From Stutzerimonas kunmingensis (GTDB lineage: Bacteria > Pseudomonadota > Gammaproteobacteria > Pseudomonadales > Pseudomonadaceae), in the NCBI RefSeq assembly GCF_002929225.1, contig NZ_PISM01000021.1, forward strand, positions 372,001 to 436,000: DNA of 64,000 nucleotides, written 5' to 3'. Numbering within the stretch: position 1 is the first letter of the stretch; each line of letters opens with the position of its first letter. The position numbers and the translations under genes were made by a program. Below, piece after piece: positions 37,131 to 46,651 of the stretch. The notes under the pieces are model-generated. The model ran no database searches. It was not told the DNA's origin and was given only the letters and a program-made list of their open reading frames with translations.

Positions 37131-37700
37131 ATGATCAAGCTTGCCCCGAGATACCAGCTGCTGGTCGGCCTCGCGCTTGCCGCGCTGCTGGCCATGACCC
37201 GCGGACAGCACTTCGCCAGCGTGAACCTGCCCAGCGCGTCCTGGGCGGTGTTCTTCCTCGCCGGCGTGCTGGTGCGGCCGAAGTGGGTGTTTCCGGCACT
37301 GTTTCTCGAGGCTTCGCTGCTGGATTTCGCCGCCATCCAGTGGGCCGGTGTCAGCGACTGGTGCATGTCGCCGGCGTACTGGATGCTCGTGCCGGCCTAC
37401 GGTTCGCTGTGGCTGGGCGGTCGACTCTATGCACGTCTGCATCGTGACCATTTCAGCAGCCTGGCGACCCTGGCGCTATGCGTGATGGCGAGCGCCTTCG
37501 TTTGCTACCTGTTCTCCGGCGGCGGCTTCCTCTATTTCTCCGGGCGCTATCCCGAGCCGACCCTGGCGCTGCTGGCCGAGCGCATCGCCACTTACTACCC
37601 GCGCTACCTGTCGACCCTGGCGCTGTATGTCGGCGTCGCCGCGCTGCTGTTCGTCGGCCTGCGCGCCTGGGCCGTGCAGCGTGACGAGGCCCGCGCATGA
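37131..37700 (+). CDS. btuM: BtuM-like cobalamin transporter
   Basis: This 189-residue membrane protein has about six segments. Its size and place after btuB fit BtuM, a solitary ECF S-component-like B12 transporter whose conserved Cys binds the cobalt. Cys78 in GVSDWCMSPAYW fits that position. AGAGGAG lies before the ATG. Its stop overlaps the cobO ATG (ATGA). The identification is from context, length and the Cys, so other small permeases are possible. Confidence 0.7.
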   Translation: MIKLAPRYQLLVGLALAALLAMTRGQHFASVNLPSASWAVFFLAGVLVRPKWVFPALFLEASLLDFAAIQWAGVSDWCMSPAYWMLVPAYGSLWLGGRLYARLHRDHFSSLATLALCVMASAFVCYLFSGGGFLYFSGRYPEPTLALLAERIATYYPRYLSTLALYVGVAALLFVGLRAWAVQRDEARA

Positions 37701-38308
37701 GCGAGTCCAGCGAACGCGACGATCGCCACAAGGCACGCATGCAGCGCAAGAAGGCGCTGATCGACGAGAAGATTGCCGAGGCGCAGGACGAGTACGGCCT
37801 GCTGCTGGTGCACACCGGTAATGGCAAGGGCAAGAGCAGTTCGGCTTTCGGCATGGTGGCGCGTGCGCTCGGTCATGGCATCAAGGTCGGCGTGGTGCAA
37901 TTCATCAAGGGCGCAGCCAGCACCGGCGAGGAGGCATTCTTCCGGCGTTTCCCGGACGAGGTGCGCTACCACGTGATGGGCGAGGGCTTCACCTGGGAAA
38001 CCCAAGATCGCCAGCGTGACATCGCCAAGGCCCGCGAAGCCTGGGCGGTCGCAGCCGAGCTGCTGGCCGATCCCGAGATCGGCCTGGTGGTGCTCGACGA
38101 ACTGAACATCGCCCTGAAGTACGGCTACCTGGAGCTGGCGCCAGTGCTCGCCGACATCGAGTCGCGGCCGCTGCTGCAGCACGTGGTGGTCACCGGCCGC
38201 GGCGCGCCGGACGGGCTGATCGAGGCGGCGGATACCGTCACCGAGATGGCGTTGGTCAAGCATGCGTTCAAGGCCGGCGTTAAGGCGCAAAAAGGCGTCG
38301 AATTTTGA
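37697..38308 (+). CDS. cobO: Corrinoid adenosyltransferase CobO
   Basis: This 203-residue enzyme adds the 5'-deoxyadenosyl group to cob(I)yrinate or other corrinoids. The P-loop is VHTGNGKGKSSSAFG near residue 39, and VVLDELNIALKYGYL is typical. The N-terminal 30 residues are basic and helical, as in the family. ATGA overlap with btuM couples translation. Confidence 0.95.
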   Translation: MSESSERDDRHKARMQRKKALIDEKIAEAQDEYGLLLVHTGNGKGKSSSAFGMVARALGHGIKVGVVQFIKGAASTGEEAFFRRFPDEVRYHVMGEGFTWETQDRQRDIAKAREAWAVAAELLADPEIGLVVLDELNIALKYGYLELAPVLADIESRPLLQHVVVTGRGAPDGLIEAADTVTEMALVKHAFKAGVKAQKGVEF

Positions 38309-38342
38309 TGCCGGCGCTCAAAACATTCACGGACCGTTGCAT

Positions 38343-38410
38343 AGGGTGGATGACGTCTGTTTCATCCACCACCGGCGTGGTCGGTGGATGGGTGAAGCGT
38401 CATCCACCCT
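38343..38410. repeat. Nested inverted repeat in the cobO-cobB gap
   Basis: Outer arms AGGGTGGATGACG (38343-38355) and CGTCATCCACCCT (38398-38410) are perfect. Inner arms CATCCACC and GGTGGATG (38363-38370 and 38383-38390) form a second stem. It is the only sizeable gap within the cob operon (124 bp). It resembles the repeat at 24571-24596. It may be a REP-like element with an RNA-stability role. Confidence 0.75.
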
Positions 38411-38432
38411 GCGATGCTGATGAGAAACCGCG

Positions 38433-39725
38433 ATGACCAGTAGAAACTGCCCGGCGCTATTGATCGCCGCGCCGGCCTCCGGCCAGGGCAAGACCACCGT
38501 CACTGCCGCCCTGGCGCGGCTGCATGCTCGGCAGGGCAAGCGCGTGCGGGTGTTCAAGTGCGGGCCGGACTTCCTCGACCCGATGATTCTCGCCCGCGCC
38601 AGCGGGCGGCCGGTCTATCAGCTCGACCTGTGGATGGTCGGCGAAGAGGAATCGCGGCGCCTGCTCTGGGAAGCGGCGGGCGAGGCCGACCTGATCCTGA
38701 TCGAAGGGGTGATGGGCCTGTTCGATGGTTCGCCCTCGGCGGCTGATCTGGCGCGGCGCTTCGGCGTGCCGGTGCTGGCGGTCATCGATGGCTCGGCCAT
38801 GGCGCAGACCTTTGGCGCCATGGCGCACGGGCTGAGCAGCTTCCAGCCGGACCTGCCGTTCGATGGCGTGCTGGCCAATCGGGTCGGCAGCGCCCGGCAT
38901 GGCGAGATTCTGCGCGACAGTCTTCCGGAGTCGATCCGCTGGTACGGCGCCTTGCCGCGCAGTGCCGAGGTTGAACTGCCAAGCCGGCACCTGGGGCTGG
39001 TGCAGGCCGAGGAGCTGGCTGATCTGGACGCCCGTCTGGATGCCGCGGCCGATGCCCTGGCACTCAGTGCGGACACCGAGTTGCCTGCCCCGGTCACTTT
39101 CGCCGCGCCGGCCAGTGCGCCGCTCGAACCGCTGCTGGCGGGTGTGCGCATCGGCGTTGCACGCGATGCGGCCTTTGCCTTTCTCTACCAGGCCAATCTC
39201 GACCTGCTGCAGGCGCTCGGTGCTGAGCTGCTGTTTTTCTCGCCGCTGCGCTTCGCCCGCTTGCCGGCCGTGGACAGTCTCTATCTGCCGGGCGGCTATC
39301 CCGAGCTGCACCTGCGCGGCCTGTCGCGCAACCGTGCCATGGCCGACGCCATCCGCGCACATCATGAGGCGGGCAAGCCGATCCTCGCCGAGTGCGGCGG
39401 CATGCTCTACCTGCTCGACGGGCTGACCGACCGTGGCGACGAGCGCGCGCAGATGCTCGGCCTGCTGCCCGGCGAGGCGCGCATGCACAAGCGCCTGACC
39501 GCGCTGGCGCTGCAGGAAGTGGAGCTGCCGGAAGGGCGGCTGCGCGGCCACACCTTCCATCATTCGGCGCTGGAGTCGCCCCTCGAGCCGCTGGCTCGCG
39601 GCGAATGCCCGAACTACAAGCGCACCGCCGAAGCGGTCTACCGCCGGGGGCGGCTGACGGCGTCCTATATCCACCTGTACCTGCCGTCCGATCCGGCAGC
39701 CGCCGCGGCGCTGTTCCGGCCATGA
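38433..39725 (+). CDS. cobB: Cobyrinate a,c-diamide synthase CobB
   Basis: This 430-residue glutamine-dependent amidase makes the a,c-diamide of cobyrinate. The N-terminal P-loop is APASGQGKTTVTAAL. The C-terminal class I amidotransferase domain has the catalytic Cys in LAECGGMLYL. Its stop overlaps the bluB ATG (ATGA). Confidence 0.95.
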   Translation: MTSRNCPALLIAAPASGQGKTTVTAALARLHARQGKRVRVFKCGPDFLDPMILARASGRPVYQLDLWMVGEEESRRLLWEAAGEADLILIEGVMGLFDGSPSAADLARRFGVPVLAVIDGSAMAQTFGAMAHGLSSFQPDLPFDGVLANRVGSARHGEILRDSLPESIRWYGALPRSAEVELPSRHLGLVQAEELADLDARLDAAADALALSADTELPAPVTFAAPASAPLEPLLAGVRIGVARDAAFAFLYQANLDLLQALGAELLFFSPLRFARLPAVDSLYLPGGYPELHLRGLSRNRAMADAIRAHHEAGKPILAECGGMLYLLDGLTDRGDERAQMLGLLPGEARMHKRLTALALQEVELPEGRLRGHTFHHSALESPLEPLARGECPNYKRTAEAVYRRGRLTASYIHLYLPSDPAAAAALFRP

Positions 39726-40369
39726 GCGCGCATGCCTTCAGCCCGCAGGAGCGCGCGGCGGTCTATCGGGCCATTGGCGAGCGCCGCGACATGCGCCATT
39801 TCGCCGGCGGCGAGGTAGCGCCGGAGCTGTTGTCGAGACTGCTCAACGCTGCGCATCAGGCACCCAGCGTCGGCCTGATGCAGCCGTGGCGCTTTGTCCG
39901 CATCACCCGCCCCGAGTTGCGCACGGCCATCGCCGATCTGGTCGGTGAGGAGCGCCAGCGCACGGCTCAGGCGCTCGGCGAGCGTTCCGCCGAGTTCATG
40001 CGGCTCAAGGTCGAGGGCATCGAGGATTGCGCCGAACTGCTGGTCGCCGCGTTGATGGATGGCCGCGAACAACATATCTTCGGCCGCCGCACGCTGCCGG
40101 AGATGGATCTCGCTTCGCTGGCCTGCGCGATCCAGAATCTCTGGCTCGCGGCACGAGCGGAAGGCCTGGGGATGGGCTGGGTGTCACTGTTCGATCCCGA
40201 CGCGCTGGCCGCCTTGCTCGGCATGCCGGGCGGTGCCAAGCCGGTGGCGATCCTCTGCCTCGGGCCGGTGCAGGAGTTCTATCCGGCACCGATGCTGGCA
40301 CTGGAAGGCTGGACCACGCCGCGACCGCTGCACGAACTGGTTTTCGAGAATGCCTGGGAGGCGAAATGA
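39722..40369 (+). CDS. bluB: 5,6-dimethylbenzimidazole synthase BluB
   Basis: This 215-residue nitroreductase-fold enzyme breaks down FMN to 5,6-dimethylbenzimidazole, the lower ligand of B12. RRDMRHFAGGEV, AAHQAPSVGLMQPW and GLGMGWVSLFDP are family motifs. It shows that the cell can make its own lower ligand aerobically. It overlaps both neighbours by 4 bp. Confidence 0.93.
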   Translation: MSAHAFSPQERAAVYRAIGERRDMRHFAGGEVAPELLSRLLNAAHQAPSVGLMQPWRFVRITRPELRTAIADLVGEERQRTAQALGERSAEFMRLKVEGIEDCAELLVAALMDGREQHIFGRRTLPEMDLASLACAIQNLWLAARAEGLGMGWVSLFDPDALAALLGMPGGAKPVAILCLGPVQEFYPAPMLALEGWTTPRPLHELVFENAWEAK

Positions 40370-41166
40370 GCAAGGGGCCGCAGCGCATCGTCTGCCTGTC
40401 CACCGAGACCTGCGAAACGCTTTACCTGCTGGGCGAGCAGGCGCGCATCGTCGGCATCTCCGGCTTCACCGTGCGCCCGCCGCAGGCGCGCAAGGAAAAG
40501 CCCAAGGTCAGCGGCTTCACCAGCGTCAAGCATGAGCAGATTCTCGCCCTCGAGCCGGACCTGGTGCTCGGCTACAGCGACCTGCAGGGCGACATGCTCG
40601 CCGAGCTGGCGCGCGAAGGACTGGAGGTGCACCTGTTCAACCAGCGCGATATCGCCGGCATCCTGCGCATGATCGAGACGCTCGGTGCGCTGGTGCATGC
40701 CGGCGAGCGTGCGCGGGCGCTGATCGCCGAGCTGCAGGCCGGGCTGGACGTCATCCGCGCCAGCGCCGCCGCCTTGCCGCGCCGGCCGCGGGTGTACTTC
40801 GAGGAATGGAACGAGCCGCTGATTTCCGGCATCGCCTGGGTCAGCGAGCTGATCGAACTGGCCGGTGGCGAGGACTGCTTCGCCGAGCTGGCGTCGTTCA
40901 AGCGCGCCAAGCAACGCATCATCGAGGACCCGCAGGAAGTGGTGCGCCGCGCGCCAGAGCTGATCGTCGGCTCCTGGTGCGGCCGCCGTTTTCGCCCGGA
41001 ACAGGTGGCTGCACGGCCTGGCTGGCAGGCGATTCCGGCGGTGCGCACGGGCCAGCTGCACGAGATCAAGTCGCCGGACATTCTCAACCCCGGCCCGGCG
41101 GTGCTGACCGACGGCGTACGCCAGCTGCATGCGCTGATCAGTGCCTGCGCGCAGAGGGCCGAGTGA
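40366..41166 (+). CDS. BtuF-like cobalamin-binding protein lacking a signal peptide
   Basis: This 266-residue protein has the fold of periplasmic metal/B12-binding proteins ([51 protein letters not shown] end). The ATG at 40366 overlaps the bluB stop and opens [12 protein letters not shown], with no hydrophobic signal peptide. No btuC or btuD gene is adjacent. It may act in the cytoplasm as a corrinoid carrier or chaperone, or be exported from an unnoticed upstream start, which the tight overlap makes unlikely. Confidence 0.8.
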   Translation: MSKGPQRIVCLSTETCETLYLLGEQARIVGISGFTVRPPQARKEKPKVSGFTSVKHEQILALEPDLVLGYSDLQGDMLAELAREGLEVHLFNQRDIAGILRMIETLGALVHAGERARALIAELQAGLDVIRASAAALPRRPRVYFEEWNEPLISGIAWVSELIELAGGEDCFAELASFKRAKQRIIEDPQEVVRRAPELIVGSWCGRRFRPEQVAARPGWQAIPAVRTGQLHEIKSPDILNPGPAVLTDGVRQLHALISACAQRAE

Positions 41167-42074
41167 GTCTGTTCCTCACCGTTAGCGCGGCGCTGCTGCT
41201 GGATGCATTGCTCGGCGAGCCGAAGCGGGCGCATCCACTGGTAGCCTTCGGTCGCCTGGCCGATCGCCTGGAGCAGCATTTCAACGGATCTGCGGCGCGC
41301 GGCTGGCGCAGCCACGGGGTGACCGCCTGGTGCCTGGCGGTGCTACCGCTGACCTTGCTGGCCTGGCTGCTCAGCCTGTTACCGACCGTCGGCTGGCTGG
41401 TGGAGATCGTTCTGCTCTATCTGGCCCTGGGCCTGCGCAGTCTGGGCGAGCATGCACTGCCGGTGGCGCAGGCGCTGTGGCGGCATGATCTGCCCGAGGC
41501 ACGCCGCCGCGTCGGCTGGATCGTCAGCCGCGACACCACGCAGCTGGACGAGGAGGGCGTGGCCCGTGCGGCCACCGAGTCGGTGCTGGAGAACGGCAGC
41601 GATGCGGTGTTCGCCGCGCTGTTCTGGTTCATCGTCGCGGGCGTGCCGGGTGTGGTGCTGTATCGCCTGAGCAATACGCTGGACGCCATGTGGGGCTATC
41701 GCAATGCGCGCTTCGAGCGCTTCGGCTGGGCCGCGGCGCGCATCGACGACGTGCTCAATTACGTGCCGGCACGGCTGGTCGCGCTGACCTATGCATTGCT
41801 CGGGCGAACCCGCCGCGCGCTGCGTTGCTGGCGCACCCAGGGGCCGCTGTGGGACAGCCCCAACGCTGGTCCGGTAATGGCCTCCGGAGCTGGAGCGCTG
41901 GGTGTGGTGTTGGGTGGCGCCGCCATTTATCACGGTGAAGTGCATGCGCGGCCCGAGCTGGGCCGGGGCAAGGCCCCACAGGCCCGGCATATTGAGCATG
42001 CGCTGGACCTGGTCTGGGGTGGCGTCGGCGTCTGGCTGCTGACACTGCTGTTTGGTGGCTGGCTCTATGCTTGA
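41163..42074 (+). CDS. cobD: Adenosylcobinamide-phosphate synthase CobD (CbiB)
   Basis: This 303-residue membrane enzyme attaches the aminopropanol phosphate arm to adenosylcobyrate. [20 protein letters not shown] at the start, [13 protein letters not shown], and the [13 protein letters not shown] and [11 protein letters not shown] stretches are family motifs. It starts with GTG at 41163, overlapping the previous stop (GTGA). Confidence 0.93.
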   Translation: MSLFLTVSAALLLDALLGEPKRAHPLVAFGRLADRLEQHFNGSAARGWRSHGVTAWCLAVLPLTLLAWLLSLLPTVGWLVEIVLLYLALGLRSLGEHALPVAQALWRHDLPEARRRVGWIVSRDTTQLDEEGVARAATESVLENGSDAVFAALFWFIVAGVPGVVLYRLSNTLDAMWGYRNARFERFGWAAARIDDVLNYVPARLVALTYALLGRTRRALRCWRTQGPLWDSPNAGPVMASGAGALGVVLGGAAIYHGEVHARPELGRGKAPQARHIEHALDLVWGGVGVWLLTLLFGGWLYA

Positions 42075-43056
42075 GCACGGTGGACGTTTGCGCGCAGCCG
42101 CACAGCGCTACGGCATTCCGCTTTCGGATTGGCTCGACCTGTCCACTGGCATCGCCCCTTATCACCCGCCGTTGCCGAGCATTTCCAGCTGCGCCTGGAC
42201 ACGTCTGCCAGAGCCTGAAGATGGCCTGGAAGTAGCGGCCCGGCAGTACTACGGTGCGCGCGCGGTGCTGCCAGTGGCCGGTTCGCAGAGTGCCATCCAG
42301 GCCCTGCCGCGCCTGCGCGGGTCGGCGCGGATCGGCATCGTATCGCCCTGTTATGCCGAGCACGCCGAGGCCTGGCGTCGCGCCGGCCACCGTGTCGTCG
42401 AGCTCTGCGAGGCCAGCGTGCCGCGTGCACTGGATCAGCTCGACGTGCTGGTGGTGGTCAACCCGAACAATCCCACCGGCCAGCTGGTCGCACCGCAACG
42501 CCTGCTCGAATGGCGCAGCGACCTGGCAGCCTATGGCGGCTGGCTGGTGGTGGACGAGGCGTTCATGGATTGCACGCCGCAGCACAGCCTGGCTGCGCAC
42601 AGCCACCTGCCGGGACTGGTCGTGCTGCGCTCGTTCGGCAAGTTCTTCGGCCTGGCTGGCGCGCGACTGGGCTTCGTGCTGGCTCATGCCGGCCTGTTGC
42701 GTTCCCTCGCCAGGCTGCTCGGCCCCTGGACGGTGAATGGCCCGACCCGGCAGCTCGCTGCCGAGCTGCTGGCCGATCAGCCCGCTCAACAGCGCCAGCG
42801 CGAATGCCTGCACTGCGACGGCCAGCGCCTGGTTGATCTGCTGCGGCGCCACGAGCTGGCGCCGCTGGGCGGCTGCGCACTGTTCCAGTGGTGGGTCAGC
42901 GCCGACGCCGCGCTCTTGCATGACTTTCTTGCCCGTCACGGCATTCTCACCCGTCTTTTCGCGCAGCCTTCCAGCGTTCGCTTCGGCCTACCGACGGATG
43001 TTGGCTGGGCGCGCCTGGATCAGGCTCTGCAATTTTTCAGGGAGCAACATCCATGA
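42067..43056 (+). CDS. cobC: Threonine-phosphate decarboxylase CobC (CobD in Salmonella naming)
   Basis: This 329-residue PLP enzyme makes aminopropanol phosphate from threonine phosphate. The fold is that of class I/II aminotransferases, with [16 protein letters not shown] and the PLP Lys in [17 protein letters not shown]. The ATG at 42067 ([16 protein letters not shown]) overlaps cobD by 8 bp; a start 5 codons upstream is less likely. Confidence 0.92.
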   Translation: MLEHGGRLRAAAQRYGIPLSDWLDLSTGIAPYHPPLPSISSCAWTRLPEPEDGLEVAARQYYGARAVLPVAGSQSAIQALPRLRGSARIGIVSPCYAEHAEAWRRAGHRVVELCEASVPRALDQLDVLVVVNPNNPTGQLVAPQRLLEWRSDLAAYGGWLVVDEAFMDCTPQHSLAAHSHLPGLVVLRSFGKFFGLAGARLGFVLAHAGLLRSLARLLGPWTVNGPTRQLAAELLADQPAQQRQRECLHCDGQRLVDLLRRHELAPLGGCALFQWWVSADAALLHDFLARHGILTRLFAQPSSVRFGLPTDVGWARLDQALQFFREQHP

Positions 43057-44510
43057 CGACGCTGATGGTGCAGGGCACCACCTCCGACGCCGGCAAGAGC
43101 ACGCTGGTGACGGCACTGTGCCGCTGGTTGGCACGCCAGGGGGTTGCCGTCGTGCCGTTCAAGCCGCAGAACATGGCGCTCAACAGCGCGGTGACTGCAG
43201 ATGGCGGCGAAATCGGCAGGGCTCAGGCCGTACAGGCGCAGGCGGCGAACCTTGCGCCGCACACCGACATGAATCCGGTGCTCTTGAAGCCCAACAGCGA
43301 CATCGGCGCCCAGGTGATCATCCATGGCCGCGCGGTGACCAGCATGGATGCCGCCGCCTACCACGACTACAAGCGCGTGGCGATGCAGGCGGTGCTCGAC
43401 TCGCACCAGCGGCTGTCCGCAGGTTATCGCGTGGTGATGGTCGAGGGCGCCGGTTCACCTGCGGAGATCAATCTGCGCGCCGGCGATATCGCCAACATGG
43501 GCTTCGCCGAAGCGGTGGATTGCCCGGTGATCCTGATCGCCGATATCGACAAGGGCGGGGTGTTCGCCCATCTGGTCGGCACCTTGGCGTTGCTCTCGGA
43601 AAGCGAGCAAGCGCGGGTTCAGGGCTTCGTCATCAACCGTTTTCGTGGCGACATCGCGCTGTTGCAGCCCGGTCTCGACTGGCTGGAGCAACGCACCGGC
43701 AAGCCGGTACTGGGCGTGCTGCCGTACCTGATGGATTTCCATCTGGAAGCGGAGGATGCCATCGACGTGCGCCAGTCCGGCAAGGCCGACGACGCGCTGA
43801 AGGTGGTGGTGCCGGTGCTGCCGCGCATCAGCAACCACACCGACTTCGACCCGCTGCGCCTGCACCCGCAGGTCGACCTGCAGTTCGTCGGTCCCGGGCA
43901 GCCGGTGCCGCCTGCCGATCTGATCATCCTGCCCGGCTCGAAAAGTGTACGCGCCGACCTCACCTGGCTGCGCGCCAACGGCTGGGAAGCAGCAATCCAG
44001 AAGCACCTGCGCTACGGCGGCAAATTGCTGGGCATCTGTGGCGGCCTGCAGATGCTCGGCACGCGCATTGCTGATCCGCTCGGGCTGGAAGGTCCGGCGG
44101 GGGAGAGCGAGGCGCTCGGGCTGCTGGATTTCGACACGGTTCTTGAGGCGGACAAGCAGTTGCGCAACGTCACCGGCCGGTTGCTACCGGGCGGCGTGCC
44201 GGTCAGCGGCTACGAGATACATGCCGGCGTCAGCCGCGGCCCGGCCCTGGAACAGCCTGCGGTACAGCTCGACGATGGCCGCTTCGATGGCGCCATCAGC
44301 ACCGACGAGCGGGTGCTCGGCACCTATCTGCACGGCCTGTTCGAAGGCCCCGAGGCCTGTGCCGCCCTGCTGCTCTGGGCAGGCCTCGATGCGGTGGAAA
44401 CTGTCGACTACCACGCGCTGCGTGAGCGCGACATCGAGCGCCTCGCCGACCTGGTCGAGACACAACTGGATACCGCGCGGTTACGTGCGCTCTGCGGGCT
44501 GGAAGACTGA
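43053..44510 (+). CDS. cobQ: Cobyric acid synthase CobQ
   Basis: This 485-residue amidotransferase makes four amidations at positions b, d, e and g of the corrin. The N-terminal synthetase domain opens [18 protein letters not shown], and the amidotransferase Cys is in [24 protein letters not shown] and [10 protein letters not shown] near the end are typical. It overlaps cobC by ATGA. Confidence 0.96.
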   Translation: MTTLMVQGTTSDAGKSTLVTALCRWLARQGVAVVPFKPQNMALNSAVTADGGEIGRAQAVQAQAANLAPHTDMNPVLLKPNSDIGAQVIIHGRAVTSMDAAAYHDYKRVAMQAVLDSHQRLSAGYRVVMVEGAGSPAEINLRAGDIANMGFAEAVDCPVILIADIDKGGVFAHLVGTLALLSESEQARVQGFVINRFRGDIALLQPGLDWLEQRTGKPVLGVLPYLMDFHLEAEDAIDVRQSGKADDALKVVVPVLPRISNHTDFDPLRLHPQVDLQFVGPGQPVPPADLIILPGSKSVRADLTWLRANGWEAAIQKHLRYGGKLLGICGGLQMLGTRIADPLGLEGPAGESEALGLLDFDTVLEADKQLRNVTGRLLPGGVPVSGYEIHAGVSRGPALEQPAVQLDDGRFDGAISTDERVLGTYLHGLFEGPEACAALLLWAGLDAVETVDYHALRERDIERLADLVETQLDTARLRALCGLED

Positions 44511-44512
44511 GC

Positions 44513-45031
44513 ATGCTGGAACTGATTCTTGGCGGCGCCCGCTCGGGCAAGAGCCGCTTTGCCGAGCGTCTGGCTGCCGATAGCGGCCTGGCGGTTACCT
44601 ATATCGCCACCAGCCAGCCGCTGGACGGCGAGATGACCGAGCGCATCGCCCATCACCGTGAGCGGCGCCCGGCGCACTGGACACTGGTCGAAGAACCCCT
44701 GCAACTGGCGCGGGTGCTGCGCGAGCAGGCTGCTGCGAATCGCTGCCTGCTGGTCGACTGCCTGACCCTCTGGCTAACCAACCTGCTGATGCTGGACGAC
44801 GCGGCGCGCCTCGCCGAGGAGCGTAATGCCCTGCTCGAATGCCTGGACGGGCTGCCAGGGCGGATCCTGCTGGTCAGCAACGAGACCGGCCTCGGCGTGG
44901 TGCCGCTGGGCGAGCTGACCCGTTGCTATGTGGACGAGGCCGGCTGGCTGCACCAGGCCGTGGCGGAACGGGCGCAGCGGGTGACCTTTATGGTCGCCGG
45001 GCTGCCCATGACATTGAAGGACGCACATTGA
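44513..45031 (+). CDS. cobP: Adenosylcobinamide kinase/guanylyltransferase CobP (CobU)
   Basis: This 172-residue bifunctional enzyme phosphorylates adenosylcobinamide and activates it with GMP. It has the P-loop [29 protein letters not shown], and [14 protein letters not shown]. Its last codons contain a 14-nt tandem duplication described separately. It lies 2 bp after cobQ. Confidence 0.95.
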   Translation: MLELILGGARSGKSRFAERLAADSGLAVTYIATSQPLDGEMTERIAHHRERRPAHWTLVEEPLQLARVLREQAAANRCLLVDCLTLWLTNLLMLDDAARLAEERNALLECLDGLPGRILLVSNETGLGVVPLGELTRCYVDEAGWLHQAVAERAQRVTFMVAGLPMTLKDAH

Positions 45032-45038
45032 AGGAAGC
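45011..45038 (+). repeat. 14-nt tandem duplication at the cobP-cobT junction
   Basis: ACATTGAAGGACGC (45011-45024) and ACATTGAAGGAAGC (45025-45038) are 13/14 identical and adjacent. The first copy encodes the end of CobP, and the second holds its stop and the Shine-Dalgarno of cobT. With only one copy, cobP would end at TGATG overlapping the cobT ATG. Confidence 0.8.
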
Positions 45039-45044
45039 GCATTG

Positions 45045-46094
45045 ATGCACGATTGGTGGAACGAGCCATGCCACATGCTGGATGAATCCGTGCGCGCCCA
45101 GGCATTGGCGCGCCAGGATCAGTTGACCAAGCCACGTGGTGCGCTCGGCCAGCTCGAAGCCCTGGCGGTGTCGCTGGCAGCTATGCAGGGCAGCGAGCGG
45201 CCGCAGGTCGAGCGCCTGCATGTCAGCGTGTTCGCCGGCGATCACGGCGTGGTGGGAGAGGGTGTTTCGGCTTATCCGCAATCGGTGACCGGGCAGATGC
45301 TGCGCAATTTCGTCGGCGGCGGGGCTGCACTGAGCGTGTTGTCAAAGCGCCTGGGCGCGCCGCTGGAGGTGACCGACCTGGGCACGGTGGAACCGCTACA
45401 ACTGGATGGCGTGAGCCATTTGCGACTCGGCCCCGGCACGGCCAACCTGGCTCGCGAAGCGGCGATGAGTGACGAGCAAATGCGTCTGGCCCTGGCAGCC
45501 GGACGCGACAGCGCGCAGCGTGCCGCGCAAGGCTCTGCCCAGCTGTTCATCGGTGGCGAAATGGGCATCGGCAACACCACCAGCGCCAGTGCCTTGGCTG
45601 CCGTGCTGCTGCCGCGCTCGCCGTTGACCCTGGTCGGGCCGGGCACCGGGCTCGATCTGGCCGGTGTTCGCCACAAGGTTCAGGTGATCCAGGACGCGGT
45701 TCGGCTGCACGCCGAGCATTGTGTCGCGCCGCTTGAGGCCCTGCGCCGACTGGGTGGTTTCGAGATCGCGGCGCTGGCGGGTGCCTATCTGCGCTGCGCG
45801 CAGCTGGGCATTGCGGTACTGGTCGACGGCTTTATCTGCAGCGCTGCCGCGCTCTGTGCGGTGCGGCTGAACCCGGCATGTCGGCCCTGGCTGATCTTCG
45901 CCCATCGTTCTGCCGAGCCTGGTTACCTAGCGGTCCTGGAAGCGCTCGGTGCCGTTCCGTTGCTCGATCTCGGCTTGCGCCTGGGTGAGGGCAGCGGGGC
46001 GGCGCTGGCGGTGCCCTTGTTGCAGCAGGCCTGCGCGCTGCACAACGAAATGGCGACGTTCGCCGAAGCCGCAGTTTCGGACCGAACTGCATGA
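45045..46094 (+). CDS. cobT: Nicotinate-nucleotide-dimethylbenzimidazole phosphoribosyltransferase CobT
   Basis: This 349-residue enzyme makes alpha-ribazole phosphate from dimethylbenzimidazole and nicotinate mononucleotide. Family motifs are [45 protein letters not shown] and the C-terminal [17 protein letters not shown] with the catalytic Glu. AAGGAAG precedes the ATG at 45045. The stop overlaps the next ATG. Confidence 0.96.
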   Translation: MHDWWNEPCHMLDESVRAQALARQDQLTKPRGALGQLEALAVSLAAMQGSERPQVERLHVSVFAGDHGVVGEGVSAYPQSVTGQMLRNFVGGGAALSVLSKRLGAPLEVTDLGTVEPLQLDGVSHLRLGPGTANLAREAAMSDEQMRLALAAGRDSAQRAAQGSAQLFIGGEMGIGNTTSASALAAVLLPRSPLTLVGPGTGLDLAGVRHKVQVIQDAVRLHAEHCVAPLEALRRLGGFEIAALAGAYLRCAQLGIAVLVDGFICSAAALCAVRLNPACRPWLIFAHRSAEPGYLAVLEALGAVPLLDLGLRLGEGSGAALAVPLLQQACALHNEMATFAEAAVSDRTA

Positions 46095-46642
46095 TTACGA
46101 GCATCGATCTGCTGCGCCATGGCGAGACCGAGCAGGGCGGTGGCTTTCGCGGCAGCCTCGACGATGCGCTGACTGAGCGTGGCTGGCAGCAGATGCGCGA
46201 TGCGGTTGCTGGCGCCGGTCCCTGGGACGCGCTGGTCAGCTCGCCGCTGCAGCGCTGCGCCACCTTTGCCCGGGAGCTGGCCGCGCAGCACGGCTTGCCG
46301 CTGCAGCTGGAGCCGGACCTGCGCGAGCTGCATTTCGGCGACTGGGAAGGCCGTAGCGCCGCCGATCTGATGCAGCACAGTGCCGAGGTGCTCGGCCTGT
46401 TCTGGGCCGATCCCTACGGATTTACGCCGCCTGGCGGTGAGCCGCTGGTGCAGTTCGAGGCGCGCGTGCTGAATGCTATCGACAGCCTTCGGCAGCGCTT
46501 TGCCGGCCAGCAACTGTTGGTCATCTGTCATGCCGGCGTCATGCGCCTGCTGCTGGCGCGCGCGCGGGGCTTGCCAAGGGAGCGGCTGCTGGAGGTTGTC
46601 GTGGCCCACGGCGAACTGCTGTCGCTCTCCGTCGAGGAGTAG
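46091..46642 (+). CDS. cobC: Alpha-ribazole phosphatase (histidine phosphatase family)
   Basis: This 183-residue protein is a phosphoglycerate-mutase-like phosphatase with the catalytic RHG motif in [12 protein letters not shown] and a later His in [12 protein letters not shown]. In this operon it should remove phosphate from alpha-ribazole phosphate or adenosylcobalamin phosphate. The symbol cobC follows Salmonella usage and differs from the decarboxylase above. Confidence 0.88.
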   Translation: MITSIDLLRHGETEQGGGFRGSLDDALTERGWQQMRDAVAGAGPWDALVSSPLQRCATFARELAAQHGLPLQLEPDLRELHFGDWEGRSAADLMQHSAEVLGLFWADPYGFTPPGGEPLVQFEARVLNAIDSLRQRFAGQQLLVICHAGVMRLLLARARGLPRERLLEVVVAHGELLSLSVEE

Positions 46643-46651
46643 GACCTGCCG

